Notes: generated by a model not told the origin, from the letters alone. Shown: positions 37,201 to 49,220, counted from the stretch's first letter. The stretch: 64,000 nucleotides of DNA from Lunularia cruciata (GCA_948567375.1 OX419757.1:51519665-51583664); one strand, 5' to 3'. Translations and numbers: made by a program.

Positions 37201-39020
37201 TCCACACCGCAAATACAGACTTATCTTCCTCCAAAGCTTGCTCTATGGCTGCCTCATTAACAAACTTCCTTTCTAGGGACTCATCCCTCTTCCAAGCTTG
37301 CTCCATGGTTGCCTTCTTGGCAAACTTCCCATCTTGGGACTCATCTCCCTTCCAGATTTGCTCTATGGCTACCTTCTCAACAAACTTCCCATGTAAGACT
37401 GACTATTCTTAGGTGTCTTACTTAGAGGTGCCAGACAACCTAATCGGAAATTCCTACCTTGGTGTTGTACTTGAATTTGACGTCGGGTCCAATTGAATTG
37501 AACCTTATGACGTTCAAGCCAAGGTAGACCCAGAATGATATCATAGTGTAGAGGTGCCACTACAAACCTCATACACTCCAAATACTCCTTCCCAATCTTG
37601 AAGGTAACAAGATGCGAGGTGCGGAATGCAGAACCTTTTCTACCATCCGCCATCATCAAACTACTTCCAATCACTAGCTTGATAGGAATACCCAATTCCT
37701 TTGCTACTTGCATAGATATGCAATTCTCTGAACTTCCAGAATCAACCAAAATCCTACAACCCGGATTAGCTATCGTACCTTGCAAGTGAAGCAAACTTGC
37801 ATAGGTCAAGCCTTCAATCTCATTGGAACTAATCAAGCTCCCAGTAGGCGGCTCGAAATCTCCTACTGGGATTCTTAGTTTCCCTGATCATTCTGTTCCA
37901 CAAACTCCATCTGGGCAACTTGTTGAGGTCGCCCATTCCTAAGTGGACATTCAGCAATGCGATGTCCAACTTGGCGACAATAAAAGCAACCTCCATTTTG
38001 TTGTAATCTTTCTCTATCTACTGTGCCAAGTGGTCTTTGTTGGATAGCATCAATCTCCATTGGTACCGGTTCTTCCACTCGTGATACTGGTAGGTTCTGT
38101 GTAGGTCGAGGTCAAGACCAAGTTGTCGCCACTAAGGAATCAAAATGCTCAGCCAATTGCATGGCTTCTTCTATGTTCTGTGGCTCTCGCATGGTCACCT
38201 CCAATCTAGTTCGTGACTTCAATCCTCGCATAAATCGATCTAGAACTTCACCTTCTTGGATATCTGGAATTTGCATGATGATATTCTGAAATTGTGTGAG
38301 GTAGCTTCTCACTAAGCCAATCTGCCTCAACTCCGCCAATTTATCTCATGCAGCTCGGGTGGCATTTATAGTCTGAAATCAACCAAGTATTGCATCCTTG
38401 AATTCTGCCCATATCGAAATTGGTGTAACAATTTGTCGTTCAGCTCTTTCTACTCAGAATCGCCACCAAAGTTTTGCCATGCCATCCAATTGGCTAGAAG
38501 CCAAGAGAATTTGTTTCCGCTCGTCTTGAAGATTGGTGGCTTTAAAGTAACGTTCACAGTCAAACACACAATTCTCCACTGTGCCTAGAAGATTCTTGCC
38601 TTCAAACACCTTGGGTTTCGGAAATCAAATGCGATCTTCTCCATCTCAAACTGGCGCTCTGTCTATCTGTTCTCGTTGTTGCTGGTCTCGTTCATCCAAC
38701 AATCGAGTAAGATGCTTGATTTGTTGTTGCATTGCAAGGATAACATCCGGTATTGCCGCCATTGCTACTACTCTATTCCACTACTCTCAATTTATCTAGT
38801 TGATTAACACATAGATACAACACGTCCACTATTCTCCATAAGTTACAATTGGAAGTATCAAGGGTTCCTCTAACACGGTGATCATATGTAGAAAATCCTG
38901 CCTAAAGCGTGAGGTGATGAATTGTGTGAAATTATGCTTTGGTAATATCTTGACATGAAAGTCCCAATGGTTTGGCGGAAGTGGATTTGGTGGTCCATAA
39001 ATTCCATCCATCCCATTCCT

Positions 39021-39032
39021 GCTCTGATACCA
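39021..39032 (-). other. Primer-binding site of D1
   Basis: The minus strand reads TGGTATCAGAGC one base inside the 5' LTR. This is the classic plant site complementary to the 3' end of initiator methionine tRNA. D2 has the same site beside 28577. Confidence 0.93.
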
Positions 39033-39033
39033 A

Positions 39034-39459
39034 TGTAAAAGACCTAAACCGAGGAGAGAAATAGGAGAATGGAAACTCACATTGGGATACTTGAATGAGG
39101 GAAAACTCTGAATGCCTAGCATGAGCTTTGGCTTTGGTATTTATAGGTAGCATACAAGGCTCTTGAGAAGCTTCTCAAGAAGCTTCCTCAAGCCGCTTTC
39201 TTAGAGTGCAAGCCAAGTTAACTAGGAAGCTTCTTGGGAAGCTTCCTTCTAGAAGCCGCCTACTTGGCGTGCAAGCTAAGCTAGTTGGAAGCTTCTAGAA
39301 GCTTTGTTCTAGAAGCTACTTACTTAAGGTGCAAGCTAAGCTAATCGAGAAGCTTCCCAAGAAGCTTCCTAGATACTTCTGGAATATTCTAGGCTAATTT
39401 GTCTTATGTGCTACTTCGTGAGCCTGACTGACCTTGTCGCTAAACTCCATATTGTTACA
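39034..39459 (-). repeat. 5' LTR of D1
   Basis: It is 426 bp and about 96 percent identical to the other D1 LTR. It abuts element-B integrase sequence at 39460. The GAA/TTC array recurs at 39288-39314. Confidence 0.92.
39288..39314. promoter_or_regulatory. Heat-shock-element-like array in the D1 5' LTR
   Basis: GAA-gc-TTC-ta-GAA makes three perfect alternating units (39288-39300). A TTC-ta-GAA pair follows at 39307-39314. Being in the 5' LTR, this is the copy that could act on transcription of the element. Confidence 0.6.
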
Positions 39460-39720
39460 AAAAAGGTGGAGCCTTTCAACGAAGGTGATTGGGTAATGTT
39501 GTTTGATTTCATTCGATTCAAGAGAGTGCAAAAGAAGTTTTTGCCTAAGTACTTTGGACCTTTCATAGTGGAGAAGGTGTGGGCCAATTACACCTATGAT
39601 CTCAAGGAGTTGGGAGAAAGACACTTTGATAGGATTAACCATGATAAATTGAAGATGTATCATAGAAGGTAGAGACCTTTTCACTTTGAGGACAAAGTGA
39701 AAACTTAGTCCGAGGGTAAA

Positions 39721-40120
39721 TGTAACACCCATTTGTGCATGTACGTAGTATTGTGATATTTAGTTTGGTATTACTAGTACTTGAGAGATATTATTTATAT
39801 AGATGTGGATGGATATCTCTTTATACGTTTTGACTTTCCTTGACTTTTATCCTAGTAACTTGAGTTACTCCAGTAATTAGTAACTTTGGTGTGTAACTAT
39901 TTCACAAGTATATAAACTAGGGGTGAAGAGGTACTCATCATCCTTTCATTTGCAACTATCTCTATCTCATTGAGTTCTCTAGTGAGCAATGTCTTGAGTT
40001 TTGGAGTGTTAACCTTGGAGGAGTATGATGGAGTTGGGGTTAATTGCCTTCTTAGTCCATAGTGCGCTTCCATAATAGCCATCAAAAGTGTATCCTGAGT
40101 GAGAGACAGGCCGGCTCACA
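39721..40120 (+). repeat. 3' LTR of element B
   Basis: Starts TGTAACACCC after the tract CCGAGGGTAAA and ends CTCACA, matching both ends of the family-A LTR. It is about 400 bp, shorter than the 677 bp of element A. Confidence 0.85.
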
Positions 40121-40123
40121 CAT

Positions 40124-40905
40124 CAATTGGTGCAACACGCTTGGAGTGGACCCTTTGTACCACCAGGAGACCAATATGAGGATGAGCCTCTAGAGTCAAT
40201 TACCTTGACACATGTGGATACCACACTCATTGTTTGGCAGTATCCAACAAAGGGAGTATGTCTATTGGAGTTGTTTGGTGGGATAAGTATTGGACTAGCT
40301 ATGGTATTACAAGTAGGTATACAAGTACATAGGTACTTGTATGTGGAGAGAGATGAGACTATTAGGCGAGTCTTTCTCCATCATGTGGCACACTTGGCCT
40401 ATTGGTATCTTGAGTTATTATCGATGTCAACAATCAGGGATTACTAAAAGGTCCTACTAATAGACAATTCCTTATTTGTGGTGCATGATCTAGAGTGACA
40501 TGGACCTGTTCATTTGGTGATTTTTGGATGGCCATGTTAGGGACATACACGTCCTGGTCAAGGTTTAGGTCTTTAGGATCCTCATTCTGGTGTGTTTTGG
40601 GAGATGTTATAGATATTATGACATCTCTATGTTCATCAATCCATTTCTCCAGCTTACATTTTGGAGAATGTTCCTTTGATGGGTGATTCTCTCACCAGAG
40701 TGGTGGTGAGTACACATAGGTCAATCAATTCTTGGATGGGACCTATTGTATTATTAGATGCAGCCAAAGTGGGATCACGGGCTCATTGTCTTCATCTTTG
40801 GTGGGAAAACCTCTTACCTAGAGAAGTTCTACAATGCATTTTTTATGGGATTCAACAACTAGACCACATCATTGTTGATGACATCTTGGATGTTGGGCGT
40901 TAGTC
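40124..40905 (+). other. C5-cytosine DNA methyltransferase-like module in family C (plus copy)
   Basis: Motif order matches the minus copy: VCLLELFGGISIGLA (motif I) near 40258-40302, a GWPC segment (motif IV) near 40530, AYILENVPL (motif VI) near 40650-40676, and LLDAAKVGSRAH..LWW (motif VIII region) near 40752-40805. This second copy shows the module belongs to the element and is not a chance neighbour. It is a fossil with several breaks. Confidence 0.78.
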
Positions 40906-43465
40906 TCAGACCGTGGTAGTAGATGATAGGTCACCTATGGCAATGGTGAACCTAGTTGGACAGCCTAGAGCCACTTTTCCCACACTTACGAGTTTCCCAT
41001 GCTCTCATGGTAGACTTGGTGTTCAGCAAACCAAGGTGGAGGCTATTGCACGTATTCCTCAACCTACAGATGTGAGCAGAGTGTGAGCATTCCTTGGGTT
41101 TGCAAACTTCCATCGCCATTATATTAAAGAATTTAGTGTCATTGCCAAGGCCTTGACAAAGCTAACCAAGCTTACACATGAGTGGTGTTGGGGAGATACA
41201 CAAGAGAGAGCTTTTGTAGAGCTCAAGGAGAGATTGACATCTGCTCCTATTTTGAGGAGACCAATCAAAGGATGACCATTTCAGCTTCACATTGATTGGA
41301 GTATGTTGGGACTTGGAGTAGTGCTCACCAAGCATGATGATAAGGGGAAGGAGTTTGTGATGGCCTATTATAGTCACTCCAACAATTCAGCAAAGGTGAA
41401 GTATAGTTCATATGAGGGGGAGTGCTTGGCAGCAGTTTGGGTAGTAGCATTTCTAATGTTACCTATTTGGTAACTCCTTTACTCTCATCATTGATCATCA
41501 GCCACTAAAGTGGTTGATGGAGTCCGCCAAGCTTTCAAGGAAGCTTGCATGATGCCCTCTGATTTTACAAGAGTATAATTTCACGATTATTCATAAACCT
41601 GGAGTAGTGAACCATGATGCAGATGGGTTGAGTAGAAACCTATGTCCCAACCAGCAGGATCAGACTGGAGCACGTTGGCATGGTGAGACAGATGAGGAGA
41701 TGGTGCTAGGCTTGCATGCATTTACCTTTCTCTGTATATTTGTTGAGACTTTGGTGATATCTCTCTCAGCACATACAAGAGGAGTTATTGAGGTCACAAA
41801 TCCAAAGAGTGAAGATATTGGTATAATTCAGCAAGACATTCATGATGATTTCTTGGTGATGGAATATCTTTGCAGTGGTGTAGTGGATGGCATAGTTGGG
41901 TCCAAGGAGAGAGACCGTGTTCTTCAGCAAGCCAGACAGTTCAGATTGGGGAGCAGACACCTTTTGCATGTATGGGAGGATGGTAGAGTGAGATTAGTAT
42001 CACTTTCATCTTAGAGACTACAGTTGGTCCGGCATGCTCATGAGGAGCTAGGACATTTTGGAGTAAAGTATACATATAGCTTACTCTAGAGTCATTATTG
42101 GTGGCGCGGTATGTAGACCGATGTATAGCAGTTTGTTGCTAGATGTGTGGTTTGTGATGGAGTTAGAGCATCATTCCATGCTCCTATGCCACAATTGCAC
42201 CCATTACCTATCATGGGATTGGGTTACCATTGGAGTTTGGACTTTGCTGGACCTTTACCATTGACTATGAGACATCATTGGTACATTTTGGTGATGGTGG
42301 AGCAGTTCTCCAAGTGGATTGAGTTGGTGGCACTTCTTGACAAGTCCAGTGAAGGGATGGCTTATTTGTTCTTAGATCAAGTTCTTAGTCATTTTGATGC
42401 ACCAGTTGAGGTTTTGACTTATCAAGGTATAGAATTCTTGGGGAAGTCTTAGTTCTTGAGTGACAAAGCTTTGATTGATCATCATACTACCTCTTGAGAT
42501 CACCTTGAGACAGATTTCTTAGCAGAGAGAGTGGTTTAGATAGTGAAGAGAGTGGTTTAGATAGTTAAGAGAGGATTGCGGAAGTCTGGTTTGCAGAGAG
42601 GCCACTTGGGAGATTAGGATCTCTAGTTACCTTGGTTGGCTATGGGTTATTGATTCAATCGGCAAGCCTCTTTAGCATCCTTCTCTCCTTCCGTTCTACT
42701 CTATGGATGAGATCCAAATTTACCTACAGCCATTCATTGAGATGCTACTGTAGTCTTGAACTTGGATGATCTAGTTGTATGGGTAAGCGTGTATTCTCAA
42801 CAAGTAGAGATCTTTTGAAGAATGATACCAATGGCCTTTGAGCACTTGACAATTGCTCAGCATAAGGATACCTTATGTTATGCTACTATTCAAGGAGGAG
42901 GTTATAGACCCTCAATCCGTCCATTTCATCTAGGTGACTATGTTTATCTATAGCAGACAACATCAACAACTTTATGTTTTGACAGGCCACACTATCTTGA
43001 AAGTGCTTGAGGTTTTGCCATCTAGATTCCTTATGTTGGAAGGACGTAATGGTGTTGTTTAGAAGGATCATGTGCGCAATTGTGCACCATGCCACCTCCC
43101 AAACATTGATGGTGTTATGGACCCAAGCTTGGCACTTGTACGGGCAAGCTTGAGGTGTATGTTATGTGGTTCTTTTGGTGGAGTTGCTACTATGTTAGTG
43201 TGTGATAGTTTTTTGAGAAGATGGAATATGGTATGTATGACTCCTCCTCTCATGGTGGTTCCTCAGGGATAGTAGTTATGTCCTAGATGTACTTGACCTA
43301 TAGCTAGTTCATTCTTTATATGGTATAGATTGCAGATAGGCGACTAACTATGGGGCTCAATAGCACCCGGCCTCTTGATCTTTGCCCATCATAGCATATA
43401 CCATATACTTGGAGTAGATGGCTATTTGGAGTAAGAGGGACCTAACCGCCAACTAGGGAGGAAAT

Positions 43466-44166
43466 TGTGGCACTTTAGAGTCTATGTATGACTTATGTGT
43501 GAGTTATGTGTCTATAGTGTATGATGTTACTAGCAATGTATGTTGTGTAGCGATGTATATATGCATGATAGTTGTCATGCCATTTGGAATGTCACATCTA
43601 GATTGCTCAGACATTGGAGTTGCAATGATAGTAGTTAGAGTTATTTTAGTAGTTACTTATAGACTACTTTCTGACGGTCAGATTTTGTATTTGGGTACTG
43701 ACTTCATGGTGGGGCCCACTTTCACTTTGCACCATTTACACCATTGGGTGTGCCGCCAATAGGACCATTAGGGTTTTAGACCTAGCTTGAGTCCAGGGGT
43801 ATACTTTCAAAGTGCAGCTCTAGAGAGCTCACTTCTATGATGTTGAGCCTTTGAGTTCTTGGTTATGGTGGACAGAAGTCGATAAGCGTCACCTGGATTC
43901 TCTTAGCTTAGCTAGAGTGGGTGTGGCTTGATTGTAATTAGTGCCCAATTGTTTGCAATTTATAAAGTGACAGATCAAGTATTGATCTGGATTGAGTGTG
44001 ATTTGAGTGGTGTAAACAAACTTATTATTGTGGCACTTTGAGTCTTTGTATGACTTATGTGTGAGCTATGTGTCTATAGTGTATGATGTTGACAGCAATG
44101 TATATTGTGTAGCAATGTATATTGTGTAGCAATGTATATTGTGTAGCAATGTATATATGCATGACA
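43466..44166 (+). repeat. 3' LTR of family-C plus copy
   Basis: Runs TGTGGCAC...ATGACA, about 701 bp. A TATA-like TATAAAG is near 43961. The first ~110-130 bases recur at about 44029-44166, so the LTR carries a copy of its own start at its end. The minus copy has the same layout. Confidence 0.75.
44094..44158 (+). repeat. 17-base tandem repeat
   Basis: The unit AGCAATGTATATTGTGT is repeated three times plus part of a fourth within the last part of the family-C LTR. The minus copy at 10370-10471 has a single unit, so it expanded in this copy. Confidence 0.8.
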
Positions 44167-47100
44167 ATATACATATTCTAACAAATTCCAACTCTATTTT
44201 GCAATCTTATTCCTTAAAAGTAAATAGGTTCTAACATATTCCAACCATATGTTACATTGTCAAATTGATGTTGGATTTGGCATAAGGTAGGTGTACCCAA
44301 AAGAAGCACATAGGAAAATGTGTACATTTATGTGTATCTATCACCTATTAGACATGTACATCTATGAGAGATTATGTTTTGTAGGTCACCTTTTTCCTTT
44401 TATAGATACACTATGTCTTTACACATCACAACAAGTACACCAAGCTCCTATATTGAGTGAAGACAAACCCAATATTATCAAGAATGTGACTTATCCTTAT
44501 ACTGCTCAATGCATCTTATATATATGCACCTTATATTTATATTTATATTTATATTTATATTTATATATATAAGGAATGCTGCAACTCACAAAGTCTAGTA
44601 ATGCTATAATTCACCAAATATAGGCAAAAAGTTGTGTAGGCTTGTTGGTTGAGCAAAGAATTTATCTTGTCACTTTCAAAGATGGTTGACATAGGCTATA
44701 TGATGTAGTGATGAAAAACCCACTTTAACTAAAGTACTTATCACAAGCTAGAATCCAAGTAGGAATCATAGCTATTATCAATACCAAGGGAAGGAAGACT
44801 AGTACTAGTCACAAGCTAGCTTCCATGTACGAGTTGCAACTATTATTGCCACCAAGGGAAGGAGGACCACTATGCTCCATGGCTTGCCTCTGATACCTTT
44901 GTCCCTCTAAAGGTGGAGATTTTTGGCCACCTTGATCATCAATTTGATTATCTCCTTTGAGATGTAGAACGGGACTCACTATAGAGTAGAAGCAACTTGG
45001 TTTTCTTGCCTAGCATACTTACCTCTTATTTTTGGCAAAGAATCGCCATCACTCTATAGATATCACAAGCTCTAAGCCTTCATCTACATCTTTGTCAATT
45101 TCTCTATGCCTATTTACCTCCTTTCAAAGAGTCTTGTACTTTCCATTTCTATTTGCACTTTTTTTGCCAATAATCATTTTCTTTTGGGGTATTTTATTGG
45201 GCATGTTGGCCTTTCATCATCATGTGCCACATATGAATATGTAAGAAAAAAATTTCTTACAGGCTTGTCGATCAATTGGGAATATGATCTACCAATCTCC
45301 AAACTCAAAGAACCATAAAAATCTTGTTCTCCATGACCAATTCATGATCAAGAGTGCAAAGTCATTCATGGAAATACTCATTGGAGTCATAATCTCTCAG
45401 CTTGTGGCCATAGCTTTGGAAAAGACATAAGATATCTTAGAGAAGATTAAAGTCTTTGATTTCAAATCTTCATTCTAGCCAAGTCTAAATGTAGAGTATA
45501 TTTTAACATTGGAGTTGGATTGAATCAAGCTCTAAAATTTAATGTTTTTGTCTCATGAACTACAACATGGACTTTGGTGTACTCTCCACCTATTGCACAC
45601 TGTAAAAAGCATATGTCATGTATGCCATATGGGGAACCACATGTGTATTTGTCAAGGAGCCCTAAGAGAGCTGGATGCGAGAGACCAAACCTCAATTATT
45701 GAACTATGGTAAACTCTTCAAAAGTAAATAATAAATCATCAATCAAAGAAGAAGCTTGGAGCTAGGCTCTAGAACCTTTCCCACTACAAGAGAAAATCAT
45801 ATCCTTGCTAGATAGAGGCACATTAGTGAGGATGATGGTAAGTGTGCAAGTGTGCATATTGAGACAAACTTGAATCCTTCTAGAGTCTAGGAATATATAA
45901 AGTCAATAACTCAAGAGTGATATGAATGCAAGACTTGGCAATGAGTTGCAAGCCAAAAAAAGATATGCTTAAAGGCACAAGTGCTTGAACCCATTTTTGT
46001 GATAGGTCTCAACAAACCAAGACATCCCTCATGTAAGAACATGTGTACTAAATGAGGACCACTAGAGCTCATGCTTTGATATATGCTATTGGTGTTGTAG
46101 CCTCTTGCCCTATGAAGCTATATCTGCCCATGACTATAAGTAGAGCTATCTACTACCTACACTACTGGGTAGCATGCATGACTCTAAAAGAGTGGAGAAA
46201 GTATACTATATAGTACTATCAAACATCCACAAATGTGGCAACAATGCATATATAGGTGAGAATGTCCATGCCAAATATGAGGCCTTAGGAAGGTAAAATA
46301 GGGTAATAATGGAATAGGCAACCTAAGTATTCCCTAGTCAAGGAAGGAGGTGAGCATGGAAGGAGGTGAGCATGGGTTATGATCTATACTAAGGTGTTTG
46401 AGTGAATGAACTACAAAAATCCTCTTGTTCAAAAGGAGAGTTCAAAACTCTCAAACCATCTACAAGGAACTAGAATCTTGGTGGGAAGTCAAAGGGATTG
46501 AGGATTGTGTGTGGACTCTAGACCTTTCATTTACAAGTATGGATTAAAAAACCTTATGCTTCTAAGTTGATTGTGAAAGCAAACACCACTCTTTATGAGT
46601 ATTGTTCAAGAAAGTTGGAAAAAGACAAAACAGAAAAGTTGGTGCCACATGTCAGAAAGCCATATAATGTGTTATGGCAAAGAGAGGACCCAAGGAGATC
46701 TCCTACTATATGCTCTCAATTGATGTCAAATTTTTAAACTCTCTTTTAGTGGTATGATGGTTGTCCAATAGAGGTGTCTTGATACCATAGAAAGTATAGA
46801 CAAAGTGGATCAAGGAAGAGCTTTGATCTCTAGTTAAGCAAAGAGCACGGAACAATTTTGGACAAGAGATTGTATTGAAGGCATCAACTTGGACCATCAC
46901 CCAATGTAGATTAATATCTAAAGATGCTTGAATCCCTACAATAATTATCTTGCATCCCTTGAAGTAGCCGCAACAATTGATGGGAAGACAAGAAGGAAGA
47001 AAAAGACTATCCCAAATATAAGTAAATAATATGAGAAACCAAATGCAAAAAAAACATCATCAATGGCAAGGAGGTGCACATTTGAGGTCTCCTTTGCAAG

Positions 47101-48521
47101 AGCTAAGAGATAAGAAGCTCTAAATAGATGAGAGGCTTTGAGGGGCATATGACATAAGGCAATGCACTAACAAAAAGCAAAGAGAAGAAGATAACCCAAG
47201 TTTGGAGCATCTAAAGAGAATTAACCTCCTAGGTGCTAAAATAATAGCCTTGATGGTCCACTCATTGAAGAAGGAAAAGAGTGGAGTAGAGCATAGGCAA
47301 AGCATGACTCTATCAATTGTAACTCCTAATATAGATGATAATCATAGAGGAATGAAGGAAGGTACTCAATGGTAGATAGATATATGGTATGTAGGGCAAA
47401 TAAAGTGTCAAGGAAGAAGAGCACTAGCCAAGAGGGTGAGAGTACTTGGGTTGCCCATCTATACTCATGTGCTTGACCTAACATCAAGGAGCAATAGAGG
47501 CAAAAATGCTCTAGGAGTAGGTTGTGGTGCTATGTAGACTTTGCAATCTACTTAGTTATGGCATGGGCCTTAAAGGTGTACTCTTCTTAGAGAGCTGCAC
47601 AATCCTCTCTCAAGAACCTATGAATCCTAGAGGTAATCTCTCAATGTCTTGAAGCACCTCCATGGGTTAGAATAAGTAATGTCTATTGGCAAAAGAAGCC
47701 CAATAAAGTCCAACTAGAGACATCACTCTCATGTTCATGAGCCAAAATAGCACATAGTAGAAGGGAGAATATAGAGCCAATGAGAGGACATAAAGGTTAG
47801 GGATCTTGGTATATATCCGTGGTCACAACAAACTTGTAGGAATGCTTTGAAAGGGTCTAAAGAGTGTAACCAAGAGTATGAGTGTAGAGGAGCCTATAGA
47901 GATATTATCAAAGTATGGATGGGATCTAGAGGTAGGAATAGAAGTGGCTTTGGTCTACATGTTCAAAAAATGAGATCTCTTTTTGTGATGTGCTAGGCCA
48001 ATCCTTATCCATGGACAATCTCAACACGACTATGTAGGATGTTGATGGGATGGGATATATGGATGTGTCAAGATACAAGTAGAAGAGAATGATTATGTGT
48101 GGGTGGTGGTGCGGTAGGAGTGGTAGGAAGCTCCAAATTATCTTAGAGGGATGGTAGGGCATTAAGGGTGAGAGGAGGGTCCGAGGTAGAAGGAGAGTGT
48201 GGAATGTCCATGATAGGAGGATGAGGGATATAAGGATCAAGTAGTGGGGTCTTCCATAGAGGAATAACCTCCTATAGAATGTTTTGCTAGTATACAAGAA
48301 GTATATGACATGGGGATTGAAGGGCCTCCATCTAGATAAACCTTAGCAATTGTGGATGTATGCTGAACAAGTCAAAATAAGGGTCTATCCATTGCTTGCA
48401 CATACAAGGTGTGGAGTACCATATGAGAAGTGCACCTAAAGTAGTCCATCTATAGCTCTATGTCAAAGAAAAAAATGGAGGCATTGGAAGATAGGCTACT
48501 AAAAGCATATACACCCCCAAG
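44167..48521 (-). pseudogene. Degenerate LINE-related repeat block
   Basis: Minus-strand remains of the LINE family seen at 9381-10369. A segment at 46945-47148 reads LALAKETSNVHLLAID, like the LxALxKxxGGVRPIAIG start of the polymerase. One at 46706-46900 reads VQVDAFNTISCPKLF and FVYTFYGI, like the ADVxNAFNSIS and FVRxFYG blocks. Many stops and shifts lie between and around them. The stretch 45.58-45.91 kb matches 5.12-5.40 kb in inverted orientation, whereas 44.75-45.20 kb matches 5.57-6.11 kb in direct orientation, so more than one fragment is present. The remainder (about 47.2-48.5 kb) shows nothing recognisable. Confidence 0.5.
44531..44570 (+). repeat. TTTATA-type microsatellite
   Basis: A run of TTATAT/ATTTAT units about 40 bases long. 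Confidence 0.85.
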
Positions 48522-49220
48522 TGTACTATGAGCCGCCCAGTCTCTCACTTAGGATATACCTTTGATAGCTATTATGGTAGCGCACCATGGACTAAGAGGC
48601 AAAGAACTTCAACTCCATCATACTCCTCCAATGCTAACACTCCAAGACTCCAAAACCATTGCTCACTAGAGAACTCAATGAAGAGAGAGAGTATAATTGC
48701 AAATGAAACAATGATGAGTACCTCCTCACCCTTAGTTTATATACTTGTGAAATAATTACGTACCAAAATTACTAATTATTGGAGCAATTCAAGTTACTAG
48801 ACTAAAATAAAATAAATTTAAAAAACTAAAAGAATATCCATACTTATGGGAATATTCTCCAAAGCACGTGAGTTTATCTTGACCCAACCACTAAGTCAAG
48901 GATTCTTTTACATGAGCTATCCTTGGACTATAGAAGAATCCAAAATAAAAAAGGTTTGTGAGTCCAAGAGTTTTCAACTCTTTTCTCAAAGCCAAACACC
49001 TAAAAATAATATAAAATTAATACACTAGAATCCAAAATAGTGGTGTTCATTTTTTTTATTTCTTTTAAAGTAAAGTCTCTTTTATCTTAGCTATAATTAA
49101 TTTTAGCTAATCATAATTAATATAAATTTATTTTTATATAAATAATATTTTTCAAATACTTATAATATCAAATTAAATATCACAATAACATATATATACA
49201 CAAATAGGTGTTATCGTACA
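48522..49220 (-). repeat. Solo LTR of family A, old subfamily
   Basis: The reverse complement aligns with the whole family-A LTR from its TGTAC start to its GGCTCATAGTACA end, with many substitutions, mostly toward A and T. Neither flank shows a primer site, polypurine tract or coding part of the element, so it is a solo LTR. Flanking bases CCAAG and AAGAA do not form a target repeat. TGTAC and GTACA make perfect inverted ends. Confidence 0.8.

Larger units (their letters stand above)
33832..39459 (-). mobile_element. Chromovirus, family D, younger copy (D1)
   Basis: A complete-length minus-strand Ty3/gypsy element of 5.6 kb with both LTRs (426 bp each). From right to left come the 5' LTR, an initiator-methionine tRNA primer site, gag (about 38.4-37.9 kb, zinc knuckle CFYCRQVGHRIAEC), protease (near 37.7 kb, LVDSGSS), reverse transcriptase (about 37.0-36.5 kb, FLDDILIYS), RNase H (about 36.2-35.8 kb), integrase (about 35.7-35.0 kb) and a chromodomain (about 34.5-34.3 kb, KVLWKGYPLHDATWEP), then a G-rich polypurine tract and the 3' LTR. 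The LTRs differ at about 16 of 426 positions by eye, so it is younger than D2 but older than A. It has several interruptions. It sits inside element B. Confidence 0.93.
28943..40120 (+). mobile_element. Family-A element, older copy (B), interrupted by D1
   Basis: Plus-strand copy of family A. It begins, without a 5' LTR, at the position matching about 13949 of element A, and ends in a 3' LTR (39721-40120). Parts in order are gag (about 29.2-30.2 kb), protease (near 30.7 kb, VDGGS), reverse transcriptase (about 31.4-32.1 kb), RNase H (about 32.2-32.7 kb) and integrase (about 32.9-33.8 kb, continuing at 39.46 kb). Chromovirus D1 lies inside the integrase tail. It is broken in many places and older than A. 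After its 3' LTR the DNA is family C, so B inserted into the plus-strand C copy. Confidence 0.9.
40121..44166 (+). mobile_element. Fossil Ty3/gypsy family C, plus-strand copy, with a DNA methyltransferase module
   Basis: A second family-C copy in the opposite orientation to the one at 10370-23748. In order it shows the methyltransferase-like module (about 40.1-40.9 kb), a polymerase thumb and RNase H (about 41.0-41.6 kb, with DHQPLKWLMES-like text and HDADGLSRN), integrase (about 41.9-42.5 kb, with WSLDFAGPLPL and FSKWIELVALL) and a 3' LTR (43466-44166) after a GGGAGGAAAT polypurine tract. The left end is cut where the LTR of element B ends. It is old and heavily broken. Confidence 0.85.

Noticed and set aside
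39021-39032. tRNA-like sequence
   Set aside because: It is only the 12-base initiator-methionine primer site of chromovirus D1; no cloverleaf tRNA gene was found anywhere in the window.
44531-44570. A/T repeat as a possible telomere or centromere satellite
   Set aside because: It is a 40-base microsatellite with no higher-order array.
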